A stretch of 64,000 nt of DNA from Escherichia ruysiae (GTDB lineage Bacteria; Pseudomonadota; Gammaproteobacteria; Enterobacterales; Enterobacteriaceae), in NCBI RefSeq assembly GCF_902498915.1, contig NZ_CABVLQ010000001.1; one strand, 5' to 3'. The translations under genes were made by a program, and so were the position numbers. Position 1 is the first letter of the stretch. Every line of letters starts with the position of its first letter. Of the stretch, positions 45,352 through 54,593 are shown piece by piece. The notes under the pieces are model-generated. The model made no database searches and had not been told where the DNA came from. It worked only from the letters and a program-made list of their open reading frames with translations.

Positions 45352-46821
45352 ATGGTTTCCGAAACTAAAACAACAGAAGCGCCGGGCTTACGCCGTGAAT
45401 TAAAGGCGCGTCACCTGACGATGATTGCCATTGGCGGCTCCATCGGTACGGGTCTTTTTGTTGCCTCTGGCGCAACGATTTCTCAGGCAGGTCCGGGCGG
45501 GGCGCTGCTCTCGTATATTTTGATTGGCCTGATGGTCTACTTCCTGATGACCAGTCTTGGCGAACTGGCGGCGTATATGCCGGTTTCTGGTTCGTTTGCG
45601 ACTTACGGTCAGAACTATGTGGAAGAGGGCTTTGGCTTCGCGCTGGGCTGGAACTACTGGTACAACTGGGCGGTGACTATCGCCGTTGACCTGGTGGCTG
45701 CGCAGCTGGTCATGAGCTGGTGGTTCCCGGATGTTCCCGGTTGGATCTGGAGTGCGCTGTTCCTTGGCGTCATTTTCCTGCTGAACTACATTTCGGTCAG
45801 AGGCTTTGGTGAAGCGGAGTACTGGTTCTCACTGATCAAAGTCACGACAGTGATTATCTTTATCGTCGTCGGCGTGATGATGATTATCGGTATCTTCAAA
45901 GGTGCGCAGCCTGTGGGCTGGAGCAACTGGACGATAGGTGAAGCACCGTTTGCCGGTGGTTTTGCGGCGATGATCGGCGTGGCAATGATTGTTGGCTTCT
46001 CCTTCCAGGGAACCGAACTGATTGGTATTGCAGCGGGCGAATCTGAAGATCCTGGGAAAAATATTCCGCGTGCGGTGCGTCAGGTATTCTGGCGAATCCT
46101 GCTGTTCTATGTGTTTGCGATTCTGATCATCAGCCTGATCATTCCGTACACCGATCCCAGCCTGCTGCGTAACGATGTGAAAGACATCAGCGTCAGCCCG
46201 TTCACGCTGGTGTTCCAGCACGCGGGTCTGCTTTCTGCGGCAGCGGTAATGAATGCGGTCATTCTGACAGCCGTACTGTCGGCGGGTAACTCCGGTATGT
46301 ACGCATCTACCCGTATGCTTTACACCCTGGCGTGTGACGGAAAAGCGCCGCGTATTTTCGCCAAACTGTCGCGTGGCGGTGTACCGCGTAACGCGCTGTA
46401 TGCCACGACGGTGATTGCCGGTCTGTGTTTCCTGACCTCCATGTTTGGTAACCAGACAGTGTATTTGTGGCTGCTGAACACCTCCGGGATGACAGGCTTT
46501 ATAGCCTGGCTGGGGATTGCTATCAGCCACTATCGTTTCCGTCGCGGCTATGTATTGCAGGGACACGATATTAACGACCTGCCGTACCGTTCGGGCTTCT
46601 TCCCGTTGGGACCGATCTTCGCTTTCATTCTGTGTCTGATCATCACCCTGGGCCAGAACTATGAGGCGTTCCTGAAAGATACCATTGACTGGGGCGGCGT
46701 AGCGGCAACGTATATTGGTATCCCACTGTTCCTGGCCATCTGGTTTGGTTACAAGTTGATTAAAGGAACCCACTTCGTGCGTTACAGCGAAATGAAGTTC
46801 CCGCAGAACGATAAGAAATAA
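45352..46821 (+). CDS. lysP: Lysine-specific permease LysP
   Basis: APC-superfamily H+/lysine symporter (489 aa, twelve helices), which also acts as co-sensor for CadC. It shows the amino acid permease signature after a basic N terminus (RHLTMIAIGGSIGTGLFVASG) and SFQGTELIGIAAGESEDPGKNIPRA, listed here by its core GTELIGIAAGE. The ATG at 45352 has only a weak Shine-Dalgarno (GATGGA at about 45334). Family knowledge: transcription is activated by ArgP in the absence of lysine. A strong terminator follows. Confidence 0.96.
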   Translation: MVSETKTTEAPGLRRELKARHLTMIAIGGSIGTGLFVASGATISQAGPGGALLSYILIGLMVYFLMTSLGELAAYMPVSGSFATYGQNYVEEGFGFALGWNYWYNWAVTIAVDLVAAQLVMSWWFPDVPGWIWSALFLGVIFLLNYISVRGFGEAEYWFSLIKVTTVIIFIVVGVMMIIGIFKGAQPVGWSNWTIGEAPFAGGFAAMIGVAMIVGFSFQGTELIGIAAGESEDPGKNIPRAVRQVFWRILLFYVFAILIISLIIPYTDPSLLRNDVKDISVSPFTLVFQHAGLLSAAAVMNAVILTAVLSAGNSGMYASTRMLYTLACDGKAPRIFAKLSRGGVPRNALYATTVIAGLCFLTSMFGNQTVYLWLLNTSGMTGFIAWLGIAISHYRFRRGYVLQGHDINDLPYRSGFFPLGPIFAFILCLIITLGQNYEAFLKDTIDWGGVAATYIGIPLFLAIWFGYKLIKGTHFVRYSEMKFPQNDKK

Positions 46822-46840
46822 GTTTTCTCCCTTCCTTGTT

Positions 46841-46868
46841 AAGCCCTCTCAACCGAGAGGGCTTTTTC
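46841..46868 (+). terminator. lysP terminator
   Basis: Stem AAGCCCTCTC/GAGAGGGCTT with a 4-nt AACC loop, followed by TTTTTCAATT: a canonical Rho-independent terminator 20 nt after lysP. Confidence 0.92.
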
Positions 46869-46918
46869 AATTCTATTTCCCTGATAAAACACGAGGATAT
46901 AAAATTTAACATTTGGAT

Positions 46919-46945
46919 TGATAATTGTTATCGTTTGCATTATCG
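46919..46945. promoter_or_regulatory. Overlapping Fur boxes upstream of cirA
   Basis: TGATAATTGTTATCG runs into TTTGCATTATCG: two overlapping matches to the Fur consensus GATAATGATAATCATTATC (13 of 19 for the first by eye). It sits about 170 bp before the cirA ATG, so cirA has a long leader. Family knowledge: that leader is the target of RyhB, which increases cirA translation. Confidence 0.85.
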
Positions 46946-47113
46946 TTACGCCGAAATCAAAAAAGGCTGACAAATCAGAGACTGTTCAAGCTTTCTGGGA
47001 TGATCACCTGCATACAAAAAAGTCCACCGCGATGCTGCCGTACGCAAGGGGACGTGAAGAAGATGTGAGCGATAACCCATTTTATTTTCGTAGTTACCTC
47101 ATGGAGATATGGA

Positions 47114-49105
47114 ATGTTTAGGTTGAACCCTTTCGTACGGGTCGGGCTGTGTTTGTCCGCAATTTCTTGTGCATGGCCTGTGTTGGCGGTTGATGATGAT
47201 GGCGAGACGATGGTTGTCACAGCATCTTCTGTTGAACAAAACCTTAAAGATGCACCTGCAAGTATCAGCGTCATTACCCAGGAAGACCTGCAGCGTAAAC
47301 CAGTACAGAATCTGAAGGATGTCCTCAAAGAAGTGCCGGGCGTACAACTGACTAACGAAGGGGATAACCGCAAGGGCGTCAGTATTCGTGGCCTGGACAG
47401 CAGCTACACGCTGATTCTCGTCGATGGTAAACGCGTTAACTCCCGCAATGCTGTCTTTCGTCACAATGACTTCGATCTGAACTGGATCCCGGTTGATTCC
47501 ATTGAACGTATTGAAGTGGTACGTGGCCCGATGTCCTCGTTGTACGGTTCTGATGCGCTCGGCGGCGTGGTCAATATCATCACTAAAAAAATCGGTCAGA
47601 AATGGTCGGGCACTGTTACGATCGATACCACCATTCAGGAACATCGCGATCGTGGTGACACATACAATGGTCAGTTCTTCACCAGTGGGCCATTAATTGA
47701 TGGTGTGCTGGGAATGAAAGCCTACGGCAGCCTGGCTAAACGTGAAAAGGATGACCCGCAAAACTCAACCACCACCGATACCGGAGAGACTCCGCGTATT
47801 GAAGGATTCTCCAGCCGCGACGGTAATGTCGAATTTGCCTGGACGCCGAATCAAAATCACGATTTTACCGCCGGTTACGGTTTCGACCGTCAGGATCGTG
47901 ATTCCGACTCGCTGGACAAAAACCGCCTGGAACGCCAGAACTACTCTGTCAGCCATAATGGTCGCTGGGATTACGGCACCAGCGAACTGAAATACTACGG
48001 CGAGAAAGTCGAAAACAAAAACCCTGGCAACAGCAGCCCAATTACCTCTGAAAGCAATACCGTTGATGGCAAATACACGCTGCCGCTGACGGCGATTAAT
48101 CAGTTTGTCACCGTTGGCGGTGAATGGCGTCACGACAAACTTAGTGATGCAGTAAACCTGACCGGTGGCACCAGTTCCAAAACGTCTGCCAGCCAGTACG
48201 CGCTGTTTGTGGAAAATGAATGGCGGATCTTTGAGCCGCTGGCGCTGACGACCGGCGTGCGTATGGACGATCACGAAACCTACGGCGATCACTGGAGCCC
48301 GCGTGCCTATCTGGTCTATAACGCTACCGACACCGTTACCGTGAAAGGTGGCTGGGCGACAGCTTTTAAAGCGCCTTCTCTGCTGCAACTTAGCCCTGAC
48401 TGGACGAGCAATTCCTGCCGTGGCGCATGTAAGATTGTGGGTAGCCCGGATCTGAAACCAGAAACCAGCGAAAGTTGGGAGCTGGGGCTTTACTATATGG
48501 GTGAAGATGGTTGGCTGGAAGGGGTTGAATCCAGCGTTACCGTTTTCCGCAACGATGTGAAAGATCGTATTAGTATCAGCCGCACGTCTGACGTTAACGC
48601 TGCACCGGGTTACCAGAACTTTGTCGGTTTTGAAACGGGAGCGAACGGGCGACGCATACCGGTATTCAGCTACTACAACGTTAACAAAGCGCGGATTCAG
48701 GGCGTGGAGACTGAGTTGAAAATTCCGTTCGCCGATGAATGGAAACTGTCACTCAACTACACCTATAACGATGGTCGTGATGTCAGCAATGGCGAAAACA
48801 AACCACTTTCCGACCTGCCGTTCCATACCGCTAACGGTACGCTGGACTGGAAACCGCTGGCGCTCGAAGACTGGTCATTCTATGTTTCTGGCCACTATAC
48901 CGGGCAGAAACGAGCCGACAGCGCGACGGCCAAAACGCCGGGCGGCTATACGATCTGGAATACCGGCGCAGCCTGGCAGTTGACCAAAGACGTCAAACTG
49001 CGTGCGGGCGTGCTGAACCTGACTGATAAAGATCTCAGCCGTGATGACTACAGCTATAACGAAGACGGTCGTCGTTACTTTATGGCGGTGGATTATCGCT
49101 TCTGA
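47114..49105 (+). CDS. cirA: Colicin I / catecholate siderophore TonB-dependent receptor CirA
   Basis: Outer-membrane TonB-dependent transporter (663 aa) for linear catecholates (dihydroxybenzoylserine and related siderophores) and receptor for colicins Ia/Ib and catechol-conjugated antibiotics. It has a signal peptide (to about residue 25, PVLA), a TonB box in GETMVVTAS, a plug domain (SISVITQEDLQRKPVQNLKD, about residues 50-70; GVSIRGLDSSYTLILVDGKR) and a 22-strand barrel ending in YFMAVDYRF with the terminal phenylalanine needed for assembly. Confidence 0.97.
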   Translation: MFRLNPFVRVGLCLSAISCAWPVLAVDDDGETMVVTASSVEQNLKDAPASISVITQEDLQRKPVQNLKDVLKEVPGVQLTNEGDNRKGVSIRGLDSSYTLILVDGKRVNSRNAVFRHNDFDLNWIPVDSIERIEVVRGPMSSLYGSDALGGVVNIITKKIGQKWSGTVTIDTTIQEHRDRGDTYNGQFFTSGPLIDGVLGMKAYGSLAKREKDDPQNSTTTDTGETPRIEGFSSRDGNVEFAWTPNQNHDFTAGYGFDRQDRDSDSLDKNRLERQNYSVSHNGRWDYGTSELKYYGEKVENKNPGNSSPITSESNTVDGKYTLPLTAINQFVTVGGEWRHDKLSDAVNLTGGTSSKTSASQYALFVENEWRIFEPLALTTGVRMDDHETYGDHWSPRAYLVYNATDTVTVKGGWATAFKAPSLLQLSPDWTSNSCRGACKIVGSPDLKPETSESWELGLYYMGEDGWLEGVESSVTVFRNDVKDRISISRTSDVNAAPGYQNFVGFETGANGRRIPVFSYYNVNKARIQGVETELKIPFADEWKLSLNYTYNDGRDVSNGENKPLSDLPFHTANGTLDWKPLALEDWSFYVSGHYTGQKRADSATAKTPGGYTIWNTGAAWQLTKDVKLRAGVLNLTDKDLSRDDYSYNEDGRRYFMAVDYRF

Positions 49106-49114
49106 TGAGAAGAT

Positions 49115-49137
49115 GCCCGGCGAACCGGGCTAAGTTT
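49115..49137. terminator. Hairpin between cirA and yeiG
   Basis: Stem GCCCGG/CCGGGC with loop CGAA, followed by TAAGTTTT on the plus strand. It is short and placed between two convergent stops, so it probably ends cirA and perhaps yeiG. Confidence 0.65.
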
Positions 49138-49973
49138 TACTTCAGTAAATGCTGCGCATGGAAGCGCAGATGATCCTCTATAAAAGAGGCAATGAAGTAG
49201 TAACTGTGGTCATAACCCGGCTGAATACGTAACGTCATTGGCCACGCTTTCTGGCGTGCGGCCTCTGCCAGCACCGCAGGCTGGAGTTGGTCGGCAAGAA
49301 ACTGATCGCTATCACCCTGATCAATAAGCGTCGGGATCGCATCCTGCGCATTACTGGCGTACATCAGCGCGCAACTGTCCCATTCCTCCCAGTCATTTTT
49401 ATCCTCGCCCAGATAGGCGCTAAACGCTTTGATTCCCCACGGGACGCTGCACGGATTCACAATCGGCGCAAAGGCAGAAACGCTGATGTATTTACCTGGG
49501 TTTTTCAGCGCCATAATCAGCGCACCGTGACCGCCCATTGAATGACCGCTAATGGCGCAGCGATCGCTGACGTTAAATTGCGACTGAATCAGCGCAGGTA
49601 ATTCATCACGCAGATAATCATACATCCGATAATGCGCCGACCACGGCGGTTGCGTAGCGTTAAGATAAAACCCTGCGCCCTGGCCTAAATCGTAGCCGTC
49701 ATCATTGGCAACCTGTTCGCCGCGCGGGCTGGTGTCTGGCATTACCAGTACAATCCCCAGTTCCGCCGCTACGCGCTGGGCACCCGCTTTAGTGGTGAAA
49801 TTTTCGTCATTACAGGTTAATCCCGAAAGCCAGTACAGCACCGGCGGCGGGGCGTTATCGCGGGGAGGCGGGAGAAAGATGCTGAACGTCATCGGACAGT
49901 TTGAGGTACTGGAGTCGTGCCGCCAGCGTTGTTGCCAGCCTTCAAAACAGCGGTGCTCTTCGAGCATTTCCAT
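49137..49973 (-). CDS. yeiG: S-formylglutathione hydrolase YeiG
   Basis: Esterase D-type alpha/beta hydrolase (278 aa) that hydrolyses S-formylglutathione to glutathione and formate in formaldehyde detoxification; paralogue of FrmB. The nucleophile elbow is GHSMGGHGAL, with catalytic Asp in DQGDSDQFL and His in GYDHSYYFI. The N-terminal CFEGWQQRWRHDS and LSGLTCNDENF match the family. It stands alone, without the frmRA genes found with FrmB. Confidence 0.95.
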   Translation of the reverse strand: MEMLEEHRCFEGWQQRWRHDSSTSNCPMTFSIFLPPPRDNAPPPVLYWLSGLTCNDENFTTKAGAQRVAAELGIVLVMPDTSPRGEQVANDDGYDLGQGAGFYLNATQPPWSAHYRMYDYLRDELPALIQSQFNVSDRCAISGHSMGGHGALIMALKNPGKYISVSAFAPIVNPCSVPWGIKAFSAYLGEDKNDWEEWDSCALMYASNAQDAIPTLIDQGDSDQFLADQLQPAVLAEAARQKAWPMTLRIQPGYDHSYYFIASFIEDHLRFHAQHLLK

Positions 49974-50230
49974 GCGTGGCTCCTTGTTATGTTGTTTGCA
50001 ATTTTTTCATCATACCGTTTATTCAGTGTGTTGTGAGTAACTTTCACTTCCGCATATGCATAACGATGTTTTAACATCTACGGCTGAAAGGCAGCGGCAA
50101 TTACAATAATTATCGCTGTGAATACTGGATTATGTGCGTCACCTCACGCACAATAATCAGGCTGCTAATCAGCTTAATAACTTTGCCCCCACGCAGGGCG
50201 GAGGCGTCACACCTGCAGGAGAAAATATAA

Positions 50231-50899
50231 ATGCCATCACTCAGTAAAGAAGCGGCCCTGGTTCATGAAGCGTTGGTTGCGCGAGGACTGGAAACACCGC
50301 TACGCCCGCCCGTGCATGAAATGGATAACGAAACGCGCAAAAGCCTTATTGCCGGCCATATGACCGAAATCATGCAGCTACTGAATCTCGACCTGGCTGA
50401 TGACAGTTTGATGGAAACGCCGCATCGCATCGCCAAAATGTATGTCGATGAAATTTTCTCCGGCCTGGATTACGCCAACTTCCCAAAAATCACCCTCATT
50501 GAAAATAAAATGAAGGTCGATGAAATGGTCACCGTGCGCGATATCACTCTGACCAGCACCTGTGAACACCATTTTGTCACTATTGATGGCAAAGCGACGG
50601 TGGCCTACATCCCGAAGGATTCGGTGATCGGTCTGTCAAAAATTAACCGTATTGTGCAGTTCTTTGCCCAGCGTCCGCAGGTGCAGGAACGTCTGACCCA
50701 GCAAATTCTCATTGCGCTACAAACGCTGCTGGGCACCAATAACGTGGCGGTCTCTATCGATGCGGTGCATTACTGCGTGAAAGCGCGTGGTATCCGCGAT
50801 GCGACCAGCGCCACGACAACGACCTCCCTCGGTGGTTTGTTCAAATCCAGTCAGAATACACGCCACGAGTTTCTGCGCGCCGTGCGTCATCACAACTGA
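50231..50899 (+). CDS. folE: GTP cyclohydrolase I
   Basis: First enzyme of tetrahydrofolate synthesis and of queuosine precursor synthesis: GTP to 7,8-dihydroneopterin triphosphate plus formate. The 222-aa protein has the family signatures [15 protein letters not shown] (zinc ligands Cys and His) and [12 protein letters not shown], and the third zinc ligand Cys in HYCVKARG. The GCAGGAGAAA Shine-Dalgarno lies before ATG 50231. yeiB follows after 16 nt, so the two are probably cotranscribed. Confidence 0.97.
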
Positions 50900-50915
50900 T
50901 TAAAAGGCAGGAACC

Positions 50916-52073
50916 ATGGAGCGCAACGTCACGCTCGATTTTGTTCGCGGCGTCGCCATTCTGGGGATCCTGCTTCTTAACATCAGCGCCTTTGGACTTC
51001 CAAAGGCGGCTTATCTCAACCCCGCCTGGTACGGTGCTATTACACCGTCTGACGCCTGGACATGGGCATTTCTCGATCTCATCGGGCAGGTGAAATTCCT
51101 CACGCTTTTTGCGTTGCTGTTTGGTGCGGGGCTGCAAATGCTGCTGCCGCGTGGCAGACGCTGGATCCAGTCACGGCTCACCCTGTTAGTCTTGTTGGGC
51201 TTTATTCACGGCTTGTTATTCTGGGACGGCGATATTCTGCTGGCTTACGGGCTGGTGGGCTTAATCAGCTGGCGGCTGGTGCGCGATGCGCCATCGGTAA
51301 AAAGCCTGTTTAATACCGGCGTCATGCTATATCTGGTAGGGCTTGGCGTTTTGCTGCTGCTGGGGTTGATTTCCGACAGCCAGACCAGTCGCGCCTGGAC
51401 GCCGGATGCGTCCGCCATTTTGTATGAAAAATACTGGAAACTTCACGGCGGCGTGGAAGCCATCAGTAACCGTGCCGATGGCGTAGGGAACAGTTTACTG
51501 GCACTGGGTGCGCAGTATGGCTGGCAACTGGCGGGGATGATGTTAATTGGCGCGGCATTGATGCGTAGCGGTTGGCTGAAAGGGCAGTACAGCTTGCGCC
51601 ACTATCGCCGTACCGGTTTTGTGCTGATGGCGATTGGGCTGATGATTAACCTTCCTGCTATCGCACTACAATGGCGGCTGGACTGGGCGTATCGCTGGTG
51701 CGCCTTCTTACTTCAGATGCCGCGTGAACTGAGTGCGCCATTTCAGGCGATGGGTTATGCGTCGTTGCTGTTCGGCTACTGGCCGCAATTAAGCCGTTTT
51801 AAGCTGGTGCTGGCGATCGCCTGCGTCGGACGGATGGCGCTGACCAACTACCTGTTACAAACGCTGATTTGTACCACACTATTTTACCACTTCGGTTTGT
51901 TTATGCAGTTTGACCGTCTGGAATTGCTGGCGTTTGTTATTCCGGTATGGCTGGCGAATATCCTTTTCTCTGTTATCTGGCTACGTTACTTCCGTCAGGG
52001 GCCGATAGAATGGCTCTGGCGTCAGCTCACCCTCCGTGCTGCGGGACCTGCATTGTCCAAAACATCAAGATAA
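50916..52073 (+). CDS. yeiB: DUF418 family inner-membrane protein YeiB
   Basis: Membrane protein (385 aa, about nine to ten helices) with the conserved N-terminal RNVTLDFVRGVAILGILLLN and the C-terminal DUF418 domain (MALTNYLLQTLICTTLFYHFG around residues 308-328). No activity is established; it is distantly related to acyltransferase-like membrane proteins. It is probably in an operon with folE. Confidence 0.9.
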   Translation: MERNVTLDFVRGVAILGILLLNISAFGLPKAAYLNPAWYGAITPSDAWTWAFLDLIGQVKFLTLFALLFGAGLQMLLPRGRRWIQSRLTLLVLLGFIHGLLFWDGDILLAYGLVGLISWRLVRDAPSVKSLFNTGVMLYLVGLGVLLLLGLISDSQTSRAWTPDASAILYEKYWKLHGGVEAISNRADGVGNSLLALGAQYGWQLAGMMLIGAALMRSGWLKGQYSLRHYRRTGFVLMAIGLMINLPAIALQWRLDWAYRWCAFLLQMPRELSAPFQAMGYASLLFGYWPQLSRFKLVLAIACVGRMALTNYLLQTLICTTLFYHFGLFMQFDRLELLAFVIPVWLANILFSVIWLRYFRQGPIEWLWRQLTLRAAGPALSKTSR

Positions 52074-52105
52074 CGATCTTGATCACATTCATTAACAAAA
52101 CGGCT

Positions 52106-52117
52106 GTAACCGTTTCC
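52106..52117. promoter_or_regulatory. Gal operator upstream of galS
   Basis: GTAACCGTTTCC, matching the GalR/GalS operator half-symmetry (GTGTAANCGNTTACAC-type), about 100 bp before the galS start. A CRP-like half site TGATCACATT lies just upstream at 52079-52088. Both fit the known autoregulation of galS and its dependence on cAMP-CRP. Confidence 0.8.
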
Positions 52118-52214
52118 ATTGCTGTGACTCGATTCACGAAGTCCTGTATTCAGTGCTGACAAAATAGCCGCCAGCAAGCAGTAACCTACTGCAATCTCAC
52201 AACAGGTAGTGAAT

Positions 52215-53255
52215 ATGATCACCATTCGTGATGTAGCGCGTCAGGCTGGCGTCTCTGTGGCAACGGTTTCCCGAGTGCTCAATAACAGCACGCTGGTAAG
52301 TGCAGAAACGCGTGAAGCGGTAATGAAAGCCGTAAGCGAACTGGATTACCGACCAAACGCCAATGCCCAGGCGCTGGCAACTCAGGTGAGTGATACCGTT
52401 GGCGTGGTGGTGATGGACGTTTCTGATGCGTTTTTTGGCGCACTGGTGAAAGCCGTCGATCTCGTCGCCCAACAGCATCAGAAATATGTGTTGATTGGCA
52501 ACAGCTATCATGAAGCGGAAAAAGAGCGTCACGCCATCGAGGTGTTAATTCGCCAGCGTTGTAATGCGTTGATTGTTCATTCGAAAGCGTTAAGCGACGA
52601 CGAACTGGCGCAGTTTATGGACAACATTCCCGGTATGGTGCTGATCAATCGCGTTGTACCGGGTTACGCCCATCGTTGCGTTTGCCTGGATAATCTCAGC
52701 GGTGCCCGAATGGCGACGCGTATGTTGCTGAATAACGGTCATCAACGCATCGGTTATCTTTCTTCCAGCCACGGCATTGAAGATGATGCAATGCGCAAAG
52801 CCGGCTGGATGAGTGCGCTGAAAGAGCAGGATATTGTTCCGCCGGAAAGCTGGATTGGCACCGGCACGCCGGACATGCCCGGCGGTGAGACGGCAATGGT
52901 CGAGCTGCTGGGACGCAATCTGCAACTTACTGCTGTGTTTGCTTATAACGACAATATGGCCGCTGGCGCACTGACGGCATTAAAAGATAATGGCATTGCG
53001 ATTCCGTTACATCTCTCCATCATCGGTTTCGATGATATCCCCATCGCCCGTTACACCGACCCGCAATTAACGACCGTGCGTTATCCCATTGCTTCGATGG
53101 CAAAATTAGCTACTGAACTGGCCTTGCAGGGCGCAGCAGGCAACATTGATCCGCGAGCCAGCCACTGTTTTATGCCGACGTTAGTGCGTCGGCATTCTGT
53201 CGCAACACGCCAGAATGCGGCGGCGATCACTAACTCAACAAATCAGGCGATGTAA
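52215..53255 (+). CDS. galS: Galactose isorepressor GalS
   Basis: LacI/GalR-family repressor (346 aa) of mglBAC and other gal-regulon genes, released by galactose or fucose. It has an N-terminal HTH (ITIRDVARQAGVSVATVSRV) with hinge helix region, then a periplasmic-binding-protein-like sugar domain (VVVMDVSDAFFGALVKAVD; GFDDIPIARYTDPQLTTVR, the typical LacI C-subdomain motif). I use ATG 52215 (MITIRD) over a GTG two codons upstream. It lies directly upstream of its target operon. Confidence 0.97.
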   Translation: MITIRDVARQAGVSVATVSRVLNNSTLVSAETREAVMKAVSELDYRPNANAQALATQVSDTVGVVVMDVSDAFFGALVKAVDLVAQQHQKYVLIGNSYHEAEKERHAIEVLIRQRCNALIVHSKALSDDELAQFMDNIPGMVLINRVVPGYAHRCVCLDNLSGARMATRMLLNNGHQRIGYLSSSHGIEDDAMRKAGWMSALKEQDIVPPESWIGTGTPDMPGGETAMVELLGRNLQLTAVFAYNDNMAAGALTALKDNGIAIPLHLSIIGFDDIPIARYTDPQLTTVRYPIASMAKLATELALQGAAGNIDPRASHCFMPTLVRRHSVATRQNAAAITNSTNQAM

Positions 53256-53263
53256 CCGCTTTC
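53252..53263. promoter_or_regulatory. Gal operator of the mgl promoter
   Basis: GTAACCGCTTTC, a GalS/GalR operator. It overlaps the galS stop codon (53253-53255) by position and is adjacent to the CRP site, 271 bp before mglB. Confidence 0.85.
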
Positions 53264-53267
53264 AATC

Positions 53268-53283
53268 TGTGAGTGATTTCACA
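53268..53283. promoter_or_regulatory. CRP site of the mgl promoter
   Basis: TGTGAGTGATTTCACA, a perfect match to TGTGA-N6-TCACA. It drives cAMP-CRP activation of mglBAC. A long leader of about 200 nt follows before mglB. Confidence 0.92.
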
Positions 53284-53534
53284 GTATATTAACAATGCGA
53301 TAGCTATGATTGCACCGTTTTAACGTTGTAACCTATATGTAACAGTGAATAATCACTTTTATCGAGGTTATAGCGTCATAACAACAATTAAAGCCGTTTT
53401 CTGGAGCGTTACCGGGCATGGAAGAACGAATTTTAAAACGTGAGCTTCGGCGTTCAGTAACACTTCATTAACTATACTGCCCCGCCGAGCATTTATCTCA
53501 AGCACTACCCTGCATAAGAAAAACCGGAGATACC

Positions 53535-54533
53535 ATGAATAAGAAGGTGTTAACCCTGTCTGCTGTGATGGCCAGCATGTTATTCGGTGCCGCTGCACAC
53601 GCTGCAGATACCCGTATTGGTGTGACGATTTATAAATACGACGATAACTTTATGTCCGTGGTGCGTAAGGCTATCGAACAAGATGCGAAAGCCGCGCCAG
53701 ACGTCCAGCTGCTGATGAATGATTCACAGAATGACCAGTCCAAGCAGAACGATCAGATTGACGTGCTGTTGGCGAAAGGGGTGAAGGCGCTGGCAATCAA
53801 CCTGGTTGACCCGGCTGCTGCGGGTACGGTGATTGAGAAAGCGCGTGGGCAAAACGTGCCGGTGGTTTTCTTTAACAAAGAACCTTCTCGTAAGGCGCTG
53901 GATAGCTATGACAAAGCCTACTACGTAGGCACTGACTCCAAAGAGTCCGGCATTATTCAGGGCGATTTGATTGCTAAACACTGGGCGGCGAATCAGGGTT
54001 GGGATCTTAACAAAGACGGTCAGATTCAGTTCGTACTGCTGAAAGGTGAACCGGGCCATCCGGATGCAGAAGCGCGTACTACCTACGTGATAAAAGAACT
54101 GAACGATAAAGGTATCAAAACCGAGCAGTTACAATTAGATACCGCTATGTGGGACACCGCTCAGGCGAAAGATAAGATGGATGCGTGGCTGTCTGGCCCG
54201 AACGCCAACAAAATCGAAGTGGTTATTGCCAACAACGATGCGATGGCAATGGGCGCGGTAGAAGCACTGAAAGCGCACAACAAGTCCAGCATTCCGGTGT
54301 TTGGCGTCGATGCGCTGCCAGAAGCTCTGGCACTGGTGAAATCCGGTGCACTGGCGGGCACGGTGCTGAACGATGCTAACAACCAGGCGAAAGCGACCTT
54401 TGATCTGGCGAAAAACCTGGCCGATGGCAAAGGTGCGGCTGATGGCACCAACTGGAAAATCGACAATAAAGTTGTCCGCGTTCCTTATGTCGGCGTAGAT
54501 AAAGACAACCTGGCTGAATTCAGCAAGAAATAA
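53535..54533 (+). CDS. mglB: D-galactose/glucose-binding periplasmic protein MglB
   Basis: High-affinity periplasmic receptor for galactose and glucose; it delivers sugar to MglAC and signals to the chemoreceptor Trg. The 332-aa precursor has a signal peptide (to AAHA, residue 23) and mature start ADTRIGVTIYKYDDNF. The Ca2+-binding loop is DLNKDGQIQ with EF-hand-like spacing. The GGAGATACC Shine-Dalgarno is close to the ATG. It is the first and most highly expressed gene of the operon. Confidence 0.98.
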   Translation: MNKKVLTLSAVMASMLFGAAAHAADTRIGVTIYKYDDNFMSVVRKAIEQDAKAAPDVQLLMNDSQNDQSKQNDQIDVLLAKGVKALAINLVDPAAAGTVIEKARGQNVPVVFFNKEPSRKALDSYDKAYYVGTDSKESGIIQGDLIAKHWAANQGWDLNKDGQIQFVLLKGEPGHPDAEARTTYVIKELNDKGIKTEQLQLDTAMWDTAQAKDKMDAWLSGPNANKIEVVIANNDAMAMGAVEALKAHNKSSIPVFGVDALPEALALVKSGALAGTVLNDANNQAKATFDLAKNLADGKGAADGTNWKIDNKVVRVPYVGVDKDNLAEFSKK

Positions 54534-54541
54534 GACTGATT

Positions 54542-54564
54542 GGGCGCAGTCGTTTACTGCGCCC
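54542..54564 (+). terminator. Intercistronic hairpin between mglB and mglA
   Basis: Perfect 9-bp stem GGGCGCAGT/ACTGCGCCC with loop CGTTT, followed by TTATTGT. The interrupted U-run suggests partial termination or 3'-end protection that keeps mglB expression above mglA and mglC. Confidence 0.75.
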
Positions 54565-54593
54565 TTATTGTATGGCCAACAAGGTAAAATTAT

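Noticed and set aside
45829..46773. Long antisense open frame (about 314 codons) opposite lysP
   Set aside because: It is the shadow of a well-known transporter gene; the predicted product is rich in His, Arg and Gln with no family resemblance and has no ribosome binding site.
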